A DNA stretch of 6,509 nucleotides from Candidatus Sumerlaeota bacterium (GTDB lineage Bacteria; Sumerlaeota; Sumerlaeia; SLMS01). Under the pieces are notes generated by a model that was given only the letters and a program-made list of their open reading frames with translations, made no database searches and was not told the DNA's origin. Of the stretch, positions 1-6,509 are shown one piece after another; position 1 is the first letter of the stretch; every line of letters begins with the position of its first letter. Made by a program: the position numbers and the translations under genes. The stretch lies in the NCBI GenBank assembly GCA_020850785.1, contig JADZDZ010000373.1, positions 1 through 6,509 of the forward strand. Direction: 5' to 3'.

Positions 1-777
1 GGCCGGCGCCGACGCGAAGAGGCCGCTGTGGAGCGGAACGAACTTTGTCTCCGCCAGCAGGTGATTCGCCAGCGGATCAAAGGGAGTTCCAATCAACTCA
101 TCATTTCTGGCATCGAATCCCGACGCGGCCACGTTGTCATGACCGGGCGAAAAACTGAAGCCTGTTGAATTCCTCCAAACATCCTGCTGCAGGAAGGGAA
201 TCAACGGTGCCGCCCTTTCGCCCAACAGAAAGGAAACCAACGCGTAATTTGTATTCGCGTATTTATAGACGGTTTTGTTTCCATTCTTGCGAATGCGATC
301 AGCGGAAATCGTCTGCCACTGCGCGGGCGTTTTCTGCTCCACTGCTGCGTAGGCCGTTTCGTCATCAAGCTGCGACGTGTGCGAAAGTAGACGGCTGATG
401 AATTCGCGCCGGTCGGAAGTTTCTGCCGACGAGTACAGCAATAATCCAAGCGGCAGGCCGGCGAGTGGCTTCGTCAATGATGCCACGTCGAACAGCGTGT
501 CCGCCTGCACGCGCGCGGCGTCCCCTTCCCGCAGCTTCCCGAACGACACCGCGTCCGCAGTTTCCCCAGCGCGGCGAATCACAAGCACGCCGCCGCAGAT
601 GTCGCCCTCCTGCGCCGCCGCGCGCACGCGATCATTCACCAACCGCAGCGTTCCCGGCGCAAAGCCGCCAACGCTGTCCGATGGCGTGCCGTGAATGAGA
701 ATGTCCTGCTTTCCTGCGCAGCCACACGCGAAGCCCACCGCGAGGCAAAGCAGCAGCAGTGATGGGAGCCACCTCAT
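1..777 (-). CDS. Serine hydrolase, beta-lactamase/class C-like family, signal peptide, 3' end outside window
   Basis: Seen by translating the minus strand from ATG at 777: 259 codons stay open to the window edge. The start forms an ATGA overlap with the GT9 stop. Residues 1-20 are a signal peptide (MRWLPSLLLLCLAVGFACGC); Cys20 could be a lipoprotein site, but the lipobox (ACGC) is weak. The mature part carries the penicillin-recognising fold motifs: LFDVASLTKP with Ser100 and Lys103 (SxxK), LLSHTS (130-135), YKYANTNYALV with Tyr173/Asn175 (YxN), and PLHSGLFASA (248-257), matching the 'GHAGLFSTA' block of this family. The C-terminal HTG/KTG block would lie beyond the window. Family members include beta-lactamases, D-amino peptidases, esterases and peptidoglycan-associated hydrolases; motifs do not separate these. 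Inference: a periplasmic or membrane-anchored hydrolase, possibly acting on cell wall or small esters. No Shine-Dalgarno is visible, so expression probably depends on coupling. Confidence 0.85.
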   Translation of the reverse strand, partial: MRWLPSLLLLCLAVGFACGCAGKQDILIHGTPSDSVGGFAPGTLRLVNDRVRAAAQEGDICGGVLVIRRAGETADAVSFGKLREGDAARVQADTLFDVASLTKPLAGLPLGLLLYSSAETSDRREFISRLLSHTSQLDDETAYAAVEQKTPAQWQTISADRIRKNGNKTVYKYANTNYALVSFLLGERAAPLIPFLQQDVWRNSTGFSFSPGHDNVAASGFDARNDELIGTPFDPLANHLLAETKFVPLHSGLFASAPA

Positions 778-1871
778 CGCGGAAGAACAGTGCACAGCCA
801 TGGCTCCGCTTCGGCAAGAACGCGTTCCACGGGAAAATCCAGAATGCACGCGAGGTGCGTATCACCACTTAGCGGGCAGGTTCGTTTCCGGCAGGCGATG
901 CAGGGAAGTTCCAACCGCTGCACCCACTGGCCTGCACGATCAGTGCCGCTGGAGGGCCACGGGCAATTGCGCTGTGCGTCTGTGGCACCAAAAATGGATA
1001 GCACCGGAACCCCGAAGATTCCCGCCATGTGCGTCGGCCCTGTGTCCCCGCCAATGAAGAATGAACAGAGCGACACCAACACGGCGAGTTCGCGCACGGA
1101 GGTACGCGGCGCGAGGATCACATCATGTTCTGCAAGGCCCGCCGCGACGGCATCACGCAAGTGTTCCTCCCCCGGCCCCCACAGCACGATGGGGCGATGG
1201 CCGCTGCGCGCGATCAGCGCCTTCGCCAGCTTCGCAAAATTTTCCGGCTGCCAGCGCTTCGTGATGAACCCCGCGCCGGGATTGATCGCCAACAGCTTCT
1301 CCCCGCGCCAATTCACCTCCTGCAACTTTGCGCGCATCGCATCCACTTCCTCCGGAAGCAGGCGAATCGTTCCGCGGGGAAGTTGTTCGGGAATTCGCAG
1401 CCCAAGCGCCTCCAACTGCCGGATGTTCTGCTGCACCACGTGGCGATCGCCCGGTTTCGGTGCAACACGCACGTGGTTGAAGATCGCATTCACCTCCCGC
1501 GAGTTTTCGCCGGCAAATCCCACGCGACGCTTTGCGCCGCACGCCCACGCAGAGATGCCGCTCTTTGAAATTCCTTGGAAGTCAAGCGACGCATCCCAGT
1601 GATCCGCGCGGATTTTCCTGTAGAAGGGCATTATTTCCGGGAACAGCATCTTCCGAAAATTCTTCCGCCAACGCTTGCGCGGAATCACATACAACTTGTC
1701 GATGTGCGGATGATGCATCAGCAGCGGCGCGCCAAGTTCCTCCACCAACCATCCAATGCGCGCCTTCGGCAGCAACTGCCGCAACAAATCCAGCGCGGGC
1801 AGCGCGTGTATCACGTCGCCAATCGCCGACATGCGAATGATGAGGACGGATTCAGGGGGCACGATCGTCAC
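774..1871 (-). CDS. Glycosyltransferase family 9 (ADP-heptose:LPS heptosyltransferase-like)
   Basis: Role (family): GT9 enzymes move a heptose from ADP-heptose onto lipid A-core acceptors at the inner face of the cytoplasmic membrane in lipopolysaccharide core synthesis. Seen in 365 residues, a full-length GT-B protein: N-terminal SVLIIRMSAIGDVIHALPAL (8-27) with Asp19 at the place of the catalytic Asp of WaaC; DFQGISKSG (97-105), the typical acceptor-side motif; INPGAGFITKRW (196-207), with the conserved NPGA and KxW-type nucleotide-sugar contacts; GGDTGPTHMAG (274-284), the hallmark donor-site motif, with Asp276 and His281; FGATD (294-298). Near the C-terminus Cys324, 327, 332 and 341 form the CxxC..CPL..C pattern often seen in WaaF/WaaC relatives. 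Start: GTG at 1871 overlapping the priA stop (GTGA), with AGGA 6 bases upstream. The exact sugar and acceptor cannot be told from sequence, so no waaC/waaF symbol is given. It implies an outer membrane with LPS or a similar glycan. Confidence 0.92.
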   Translation of the reverse strand: MTIVPPESVLIIRMSAIGDVIHALPALDLLRQLLPKARIGWLVEELGAPLLMHHPHIDKLYVIPRKRWRKNFRKMLFPEIMPFYRKIRADHWDASLDFQGISKSGISAWACGAKRRVGFAGENSREVNAIFNHVRVAPKPGDRHVVQQNIRQLEALGLRIPEQLPRGTIRLLPEEVDAMRAKLQEVNWRGEKLLAINPGAGFITKRWQPENFAKLAKALIARSGHRPIVLWGPGEEHLRDAVAAGLAEHDVILAPRTSVRELAVLVSLCSFFIGGDTGPTHMAGIFGVPVLSIFGATDAQRNCPWPSSGTDRAGQWVQRLELPCIACRKRTCPLSGDTHLACILDFPVERVLAEAEPWLCTVLPR

Positions 1872-4153
1872 AGCAAATCCTGCGGATCAACGTCGATGGC
1901 GAGATTGAGCGACGACGGAGCCTTCCATTCCGCCAGCGCGGCACGCAGCAACCGTGCGCCCGGTGCGGCCTGTTTTCCGCGAATCAGGATGCGCTGGCGA
2001 TGGCGCGCAGCAAGCTTCTCTATCGGCGCTGCCTGCGGCCCCAACACGGCGGGACCATGCAGGTCGTCACGATTCTCCAAACGACGAAGGATCGACGCCA
2101 ACGCACGCGCCTCGTTCTGGACGCGCGGAAGATTTTCATCGCTCAAGGTCAACGCAATCAGCCTTTCCACGGGAGGGAATCGCACCTTGCGGCGCCGCTT
2201 CATTTCCGCATCGAAGAAGGCTTCGTAGTTGTGCTGCGATGCAAGCTGGATCGCGGGATGATGCGGCAGGTAGGTTTGCAGGAGCACCTCCCCCATGTTG
2301 GCCCTGCCGGCGCGCCCTGCCACCTGCATCAGCAGCGAGAACGTGCGCTCCTCCGCGCGGAAATCGGGAATGAACAGCCCCACGTCGGCAAGGATCACGC
2401 CCACCAGTGTCACGCGTTCCAGATGCAACCCCTTCGCGATCATCTGCGTGCCAAGAATGATCTGGGCCTCGCCGCTCAGCATTTTCTGCCAGGCCGCAAT
2501 GAAGGCGCGCCGCCCGCCAATGGTGTCCTGATCAAGCCGCAGGATATTCGCGCCGGGAAAGGCCCGATGCAATCCCTCCTCCACCCGCTGCGTTCCCGTT
2601 CCAAGCGCCACCAACGCCTCTTCGCCGCACTTCGGGCACGACCGTATATACACATGGCGCTGGCCGCAAAAATGGCACTTGAGAAATGCTTCATCCGTCG
2701 GCAGCGGACGCGGGAAAATATCCAACTGCCACTCCGAATCGCCGCCACTGCGGGCCTGCGACTTACGATGGATCGTGAGCACAATGTCGTCATTGGGACA
2801 ACGCGCGACCCACTTGCAGGACTGACACATGAGGAAATTCGAAAAGCCGCGACGGTTGAGAAACAACAGCGACTGTTCACCCTTCGCAAGGCGGTCCGCG
2901 ATCGCGTCACGAAGCTGCGGAGACAACATGCCCGCCTCCGGCGTCGCCGTCACCGTCGCGCCACCCATCGGCACGATTCGCACGTCGGGCATTCGCAGTC
3001 CGGCGGGACGTGTGGTCAGCTTCAGGTGCGTGAATTTCCCCTTCAGTGCATTGTCGAAGGACTCGAAGCTGGGCGTTGCGCTGCCGAGGACGATTGGAAT
3101 TTTCAGGCGGCTCGCGCGCATGATGGCAACGTCCCGCGCATGGTAGCGTGGCGTCTCGCCCTGCTTGTAACTGGAATCGTGCTCCTCATCGATGATGATC
3201 ACGCCCAGCTTCGGCAGCGGCGAGAACACTGCGGAGCGCGCACCAATGACGATGCGGATCACGCCGCGACGAATCTTCTCATGCAGCAGAATTTTCTCCC
3301 GTCGCGACAGTTGCGAATGAAACACGCCCACTTCCTGCTGGAAGCGGCGTTCGAATCGCTCAACTGTCTGCGGAGTCAGTGCAATTTCCGGCACAAGGCA
3401 CAGCGCCGTGCGTCCCTCCTTCAGCGCCGCATCAATCAGCCTCAGATAGACCTCGGTCTTCCCGCTTCCCGTCACGCCATGCAGGAGAAAGACGCCAAAA
3501 TCCCCGCGTACCCGCGAGGCTTCAATCACCTGCAACGCGGCACGCTGCTCTTCAAACAATTCCGGCATTACGTCCGGCGGCGGCAGCGCAAAGGGCGCGG
3601 GAAGCGCTTCCGCCTCCAGCTCCAACACCTTCGCATCCACCAGTTTCTTCAGCAACGCGGCCGTGGCGTTCGCAATCTTCGCAAGCACGGGAAGCGGGCG
3701 GCTTTCGGCGAACAGCGTTTCGCTGAGCAGCGTCGCCACTTCGCGCTGCCGCTTCGTCAGTTCGGCACTCCGCCAATCATTCGCGAGGCGGTATTGCGCG
3801 CGCGCCTTCCAGGCAAGATCGCTGAAACCGATCATCGAGGAAACGGCCAGCGCCTCGCCCAGTGAACACATGTAATATTCGGCAACCCAGCGCGTCAGTT
3901 CAAAGATTTCGCGGTCAATCACGTAACCGGGCGACACAACGCGCACGATGGGTCGCAGGCGAAAATTGCCATGCTCCGGAATCGTCGCGGGGTACTCCAC
4001 GACGCAGCCAATTTCCTTCTGCGGACCGAGGGGAACCTCCACCAACCGCCCCACCATGATCTCATTCGCCAACGCATCGGGCACGGTGTACGACAGCGGC
4101 CCATCGAAGGGGCGATTGAGCGCAACAGCGGCGATGCGGGGCGTCGAATTCAT
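1868..4153 (-). CDS. priA: Primosomal protein N' (PriA), replication restart 3'-5' DNA helicase
   Basis: Role (family): recognises abandoned replication forks, unwinds the lagging arm and starts reloading of the replicative helicase. Seen over 761 residues, a normal PriA length: N-terminal 3'-DNA-binding domain (about 1-105, with RLVEVPLGPQKEIGCVV); Walker A GVTGSGKT (226-233); DEEH box (322-325); GSATPS (357-362); NRRGFSNF (433-440); a zinc-binding region (443-509); GTQMIAKG (568-575); DFRAEERTF (597-605); QVAGRAGRA (610-618); C-terminal RILIRG (721-726) and DVDP (754-757). Odd: of the usual eight zinc cysteines seven are present (443, 446, 452, 493, 496, 506, 509); the expected fourth is Asp455, and the loop to Cys493 is 37 residues against 14 in E. 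coli. The ATG at 4153 overlaps the DprA-like stop (ATGA); no clear ribosome site, so coupling to the upstream gene is likely. Its stop overlaps the GT9 gene. Identification is secure. Confidence 0.97.
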   Translation of the reverse strand: MNSTPRIAAVALNRPFDGPLSYTVPDALANEIMVGRLVEVPLGPQKEIGCVVEYPATIPEHGNFRLRPIVRVVSPGYVIDREIFELTRWVAEYYMCSLGEALAVSSMIGFSDLAWKARAQYRLANDWRSAELTKRQREVATLLSETLFAESRPLPVLAKIANATAALLKKLVDAKVLELEAEALPAPFALPPPDVMPELFEEQRAALQVIEASRVRGDFGVFLLHGVTGSGKTEVYLRLIDAALKEGRTALCLVPEIALTPQTVERFERRFQQEVGVFHSQLSRREKILLHEKIRRGVIRIVIGARSAVFSPLPKLGVIIIDEEHDSSYKQGETPRYHARDVAIMRASRLKIPIVLGSATPSFESFDNALKGKFTHLKLTTRPAGLRMPDVRIVPMGGATVTATPEAGMLSPQLRDAIADRLAKGEQSLLFLNRRGFSNFLMCQSCKWVARCPNDDIVLTIHRKSQARSGGDSEWQLDIFPRPLPTDEAFLKCHFCGQRHVYIRSCPKCGEEALVALGTGTQRVEEGLHRAFPGANILRLDQDTIGGRRAFIAAWQKMLSGEAQIILGTQMIAKGLHLERVTLVGVILADVGLFIPDFRAEERTFSLLMQVAGRAGRANMGEVLLQTYLPHHPAIQLASQHNYEAFFDAEMKRRRKVRFPPVERLIALTLSDENLPRVQNEARALASILRRLENRDDLHGPAVLGPQAAPIEKLAARHRQRILIRGKQAAPGARLLRAALAEWKAPSSLNLAIDVDPQDLL
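1878..1881 (-). promoter_or_regulatory. Possible Shine-Dalgarno for the GT9 gene
   Basis: AGGA on the minus strand lies 6 bases before the GTG start at 1871, inside the 3' end of priA. It supports the GTG over the internal ATG at codon 14, which would remove the first beta strand of the glycosyltransferase fold. The other starts in this operon show no comparable site. Confidence 0.45.
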
Positions 4154-4917
4154 GATGACGGAAAGAGTTTCAGTTGGGCTGCCCGCGACGCGGCCTCCTG
4201 CTCCTCAAATGACTTTGCGGCGCCGATGATATCCTCCACGAGCGCATCATCGCACGCCTGATCCTTCGTGAAGGGAATCGCGCCGCGCTTTCGCCAACCC
4301 TCCTGCATCGCCAACAATTGTTTGTCATTCCCTGCGAAGCCGGTCAGAAAAAAGAATCGAGCGTGCAGTTTTTCCGCGAAGCGGCGACAATGATGCGTTC
4401 CGCTTCCCAATCCCGCCTCGCCCACAACAACCACCTGCGACAGCGCGGCAATGAGGCGATTTCGGAGGATCGGTGTTTTGGTCGTCACCTGCTGGTGCGG
4501 TTGCAATGCGCTGATCACGAGCGTGCGTCCCGACGCAGGATCAAGAAGGCCATCACGCCACGTCGCAAGGTCCGTCGTTGCGAGGCCAAAGGGCACGCAG
4601 GCGATGGTGCTGCCATTTTCCTTCAACGCACCGCGATGCGCGGCAATGTCCACGCCGACCGCCGCACCGCTTACAATGATCGCTCCTCTTCTCGAAAGCG
4701 CCGCAGCGAGTCGTTCCATGGCCGCCTCGGATTCCGCATCCGGCTTGCGGGTTCCGATCATGCCAATGCGCGGCCCCGCTGCGCACAGTTGCAACGGACC
4801 CTGCCAATGGTAGTTCAACCCAAGCCCAGCCCGCTCCAGCGTCTGCGCGATGCCGACGGGAAATGCCGGATCATTGAGTGAAGCGGATTGGATGTTGCTG
4901 CTCTTTGGCGAATCCAT
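4150..4917 (-). CDS. Short DprA/Smf-like (SLOG superfamily) protein
   Basis: Seen: 255 residues with the DprA-type Rossmann core: IGMIGTRKPD (51-60), VSGAAVGVDIAAHRGAL (82-98), GSTIACVPFG (102-111), then LRNRLIAALSQVVVVGEAGLGSG (positions 151-173), matching the DprA 'RNRiIaglS..vlVvEa...SG' signature. Family knowledge: DprA binds single-stranded DNA and loads RecA on incoming DNA during transformation, acting in the cytoplasm. Typical DprA is about 300-400 residues with an N-terminal SAM-like and often a C-terminal winged-helix domain; here only about 50 residues precede the core and about 60 follow it, with no obvious winged helix. The usual YP..N..L stretch is replaced, and SG is followed by THHCRRFA rather than the common TA helix. 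The ATG at 4917 is the only plausible start, since the frame upstream has no start codon; no Shine-Dalgarno is visible. Its stop overlaps priA by ATGA. Fold confident, competence role uncertain; no symbol given because of the divergence. Confidence 0.75.
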   Translation of the reverse strand: MDSPKSSNIQSASLNDPAFPVGIAQTLERAGLGLNYHWQGPLQLCAAGPRIGMIGTRKPDAESEAAMERLAAALSRRGAIIVSGAAVGVDIAAHRGALKENGSTIACVPFGLATTDLATWRDGLLDPASGRTLVISALQPHQQVTTKTPILRNRLIAALSQVVVVGEAGLGSGTHHCRRFAEKLHARFFFLTGFAGNDKQLLAMQEGWRKRGAIPFTKDQACDDALVEDIIGAAKSFEEQEAASRAAQLKLFPSS

Positions 4918-4923
4918 GGTGGC

Positions 4924-4955
4924 AAAAAAGTACGGCGTCCCGTGATGGGACGCCG
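4924..4955 (-). terminator. Rho-independent terminator after the subtilase gene
   Basis: A perfect 9-bp inverted repeat (arms 4933-4941 and 4947-4955, CGGCGTCCC/GGGACGCCG) encloses a 5-base loop. On the minus strand it is followed by TAC and six T residues (4929-4924). This GC-rich stem plus U-tract is the standard intrinsic terminator form, placed 27 bases after the subtilase stop. The gap also has a run of seven T (4982-4976) directly after that stop codon, not associated with a stem. The terminator ends about 6 bases before the next start codon, which is unusually close. Confidence 0.8.
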
Positions 4956-4982
4956 CACAAATTAGAGGTTGTCTGAAAAAAA

Positions 4983-6509
4983 TCAGCGGGTTTCGAGTTC
5001 GCTGAACGTGACATCCTGTATATACAGTGTCGCGTTGGAGTTGTCCTTCGGATCAAAGTGAATCAGGTCGAAGGCGAAGCGGATGCCCTGTTTCGCGATC
5101 TCCTCGTTGGAGGGCCGGTAGTACAGCGTGTACTCCTTGCCGCCGATGGTGTTGGGAGTGTTCGCGGCGTTCGCGTTTTCGCCTGCAATCACAAGCAGCG
5201 CCGATTCGTCGCTGCCGCCCGTCGTCAGACGAAGGCGGAAGTCGGGAACGAGAATCGGATTCTGCTCGTCCGTTCCGATGCGCGCCTTCAGCGCATAAAC
5301 GCGGTCCGTGCGAAGCTCCGTTGTCGTACCGCCATTACCATCAGGCAACGCCAGCAGGTCCGTCTGCCAGAAACCAAACACATCCTGCTTTCCGCCGGGG
5401 GAAATGGCGATGCCCTGCTGGCTTTCGAAGAACCGCGGCTCGTCAAAGTTTTCGATCGGGCCGCTCGACTGCCAGGGGAGGTTCTCGCCGTATGTGCTGA
5501 CGTAGCTGTTGCGCGTGACGCGACGGCGCGTTGAATTCGTGGCAAAATTCACGTGGGCGTCGTAGCCATTCACGCGGAAATAGTGCGGTTGGTTCTTGTA
5601 TATCGACAACTCGCTGACCAGAAGAGGCGTCGCTGTCGGATAGGGAAGCGTGACGTCGTACTCCGTATCGCGAAGGAGGTTGTAGAAATCATAGGACGGC
5701 ACATCGCGGTAGCCGTGGCGCAACAGCGCCACCAAGCCGCCGATGTGGGCAGCACCTGCGGACGATCCCGTGAAGCGGCCCTGTGAGGACTTGCGGGAGG
5801 AAAGGGAATCCGTGTTGCTGTAGCTGACCACCGCCGGAACTTCCTGATCGGTGTACCACTTCACGAAATCATTGGCCAGCGAACGACCGGGGCCGGGGCT
5901 GGTGCCGGGGATGGAATCGGAGGAGACGTTGTCGATGCCACGAACAGCGTCGATAGCGCCGACGGAAATCACCGGCGGCAGCGCATCCGCATTATTACCC
6001 GGCACGCCGTGCGTCAGGTCCTTCACGTCGCTGCTGTCCACCACGCCGCGCAGGATGACCAAAGAGAACAGCGTGGGCGCGCTGCTGCTGACGTCCTTCC
6101 GGGCGATGACGAGTGAATAGGGCGTGTTGGTGCCAAGCGCGGCGGTGATGCGCTCAATCGGTCGCCCCGATCCATTCTGCAAATCCGTGGAAGAGGCCAC
6201 TGCGGAAGAGATGTTCAGGCTGCCAATGTCCAGAAGATACAAATCCAAGTCGTCGGAAGCGCGCGGAAGCGTATCGTCCCAATTATCATCCCACACAAGG
6301 ATCACGTCGATGAAGCCACCCTGGGGGCTGATGGTCAGGCTTTCGTCGCGCACCGCAGGGTTGCTGGCGGCGGCAAAATTGTGGAACTTTGTGTTCGTCT
6401 GTCCCTGACGCGGGGAGAACTGCCCGTTCACATAGAGAGGGAAGCGCGTAGCCTTCAGCGGCAACCCCTCGGTGGTGTTCACAAACGGTGGAGTGAAGTT
6501 ACCGGTGGA
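4983..6509 (-). CDS. Subtilisin-like (S8 family) serine protease, C-terminal part, 5' end outside window
   Basis: Seen: an open frame enters from the right edge without a start (first codons read STGNFTPPF) and runs 508 residues to a TGA at 4985-4983. A GTG at 6482 is in frame but is almost certainly internal. The key motif is FTGSSAGAAHIGG, matching the subtilase serine block GTSxAAPH; the nucleophile should be the second Ser (codon 5762-5760, residue 250 from the edge). It is preceded by PPVISVGAIDA, the usual 'vitVGA' strand. The Asp and His of the triad would lie upstream, off the window. Before the serine block is a beta-rich segment with ILVWDDNWDD and DDLDLYLLD, typical of domains inserted in or attached to large subtilases. 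After it come about 250 residues, ending in a beta-rich domain (around 6509-numbered residues 380-508) with FRLRL and YTLYYRP. I see no sorting signal at the C-terminus. Inference: an exported or surface protease. Substrate unknown. Odd: the usual Pro of the serine motif is Ala. Confidence 0.78.
   Translation of the reverse strand, partial: STGNFTPPFVNTTEGLPLKATRFPLYVNGQFSPRQGQTNTKFHNFAAASNPAVRDESLTISPQGGFIDVILVWDDNWDDTLPRASDDLDLYLLDIGSLNISSAVASSTDLQNGSGRPIERITAALGTNTPYSLVIARKDVSSSAPTLFSLVILRGVVDSSDVKDLTHGVPGNNADALPPVISVGAIDAVRGIDNVSSDSIPGTSPGPGRSLANDFVKWYTDQEVPAVVSYSNTDSLSSRKSSQGRFTGSSAGAAHIGGLVALLRHGYRDVPSYDFYNLLRDTEYDVTLPYPTATPLLVSELSIYKNQPHYFRVNGYDAHVNFATNSTRRRVTRNSYVSTYGENLPWQSSGPIENFDEPRFFESQQGIAISPGGKQDVFGFWQTDLLALPDGNGGTTTELRTDRVYALKARIGTDEQNPILVPDFRLRLTTGGSDESALLVIAGENANAANTPNTIGGKEYTLYYRPSNEEIAKQGIRFAFDLIHFDPKDNSNATLYIQDVTFSELETR

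Noticed and set aside
790..1602. 270-codon plus-strand open frame opposite the GT9 gene
   Set aside because: Shadow of the glycosyltransferase, with low-complexity Ser/Arg/Pro composition and no domain signature; the minus-strand product has clear GT9 motifs.
2000..3865. Long (621-codon) open frame on the plus strand opposite priA
   Set aside because: It is exactly antisense to a secure priA. Its translation is rich in Arg, His and Gln with no recognisable motif, and GC-rich coding DNA often leaves such antisense frames open.
4150..4917. DprA/SLOG-fold protein as part of an anti-phage or mobile defence system
   Set aside because: SLOG-fold proteins can occur in defence loci, but the neighbours here are housekeeping priA and envelope genes in a tight operon, with no nuclease, toxin, integrase or repeat nearby.
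4920..4962. TACTTT as a -10 element for a leaderless DprA-like transcript
   Set aside because: It is part of the terminator T-tract, matches the -10 consensus poorly, and no -35-like hexamer lies at the right distance.
5016..5027. Perfect 12-bp palindrome CTGTATATACAG resembling an SOS (LexA) box about 100 bp upstream of the DprA-like gene
   Set aside because: The gammaproteobacterial LexA box needs CTG and CAG separated by 10 bases; here the gap is 6. It also lies inside the protease coding region (encoding TLYIQ), so chance is the simpler explanation, though LexA sites differ between phyla.
6480..6482. GTG as the true start of the subtilase
   Set aside because: The frame stays open through to the window edge, there is no signal peptide after this GTG, and the catalytic Asp and His of the family must lie further upstream.

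Overview
The window is an ordinary-looking chromosomal segment from what is probably a Gram-negative bacterium of moderately high GC (about 58-60% by eye). Every gene I can support lies on the minus strand. The Gram-negative reading rests on a family 9 (heptosyltransferase-like) glycosyltransferase and a likely exported serine hydrolase. The mix of a divergent short DprA-like protein, a PriA with an altered zinc site, and a subtilase with a large C-terminal beta-rich tail would fit an uncultured lineage such as the PVC group, Sumerlaeota or Hydrogenedentota. That placement is a guess; nothing here fixes the phylum.

In transcription order (right to left): (1) the 3' two-thirds or so of a subtilisin-like (S8) protease gene, 6509 to 4983, cut by the window edge. 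(2) A 65-bp gap holding a clear rho-independent terminator hairpin (4924-4955). (3) A short DprA/Smf-like gene (4917-4150). (4) priA, the replication restart helicase (4153-1868). (5) A heptosyltransferase-like GT9 gene (1871-774). (6) The first 259 codons of a serine beta-lactamase-like hydrolase with a signal peptide (777 to 1, running off the window).

Genes 3 to 6 form a tight operon. Each junction is a 4-base stop/start overlap (ATGA, GTGA, ATGA), so translational coupling is likely. The cassette joins two DNA-handling proteins (DprA-like and PriA) to two envelope-related proteins (GT9 and serine hydrolase). The protease upstream looks like a separate transcription unit ended by the hairpin, although that hairpin sits only about 6 bases from the DprA-like start codon.

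There are no RNA genes, CRISPR arrays, insertion sequences, att sites or phage genes that I can see. The points most worth a second look are the missing zinc-ligand cysteine and enlarged loop in PriA, the reduced DprA-like protein coupled to it, and the terminator abutting that gene's start. I found no convincing new multi-gene system.
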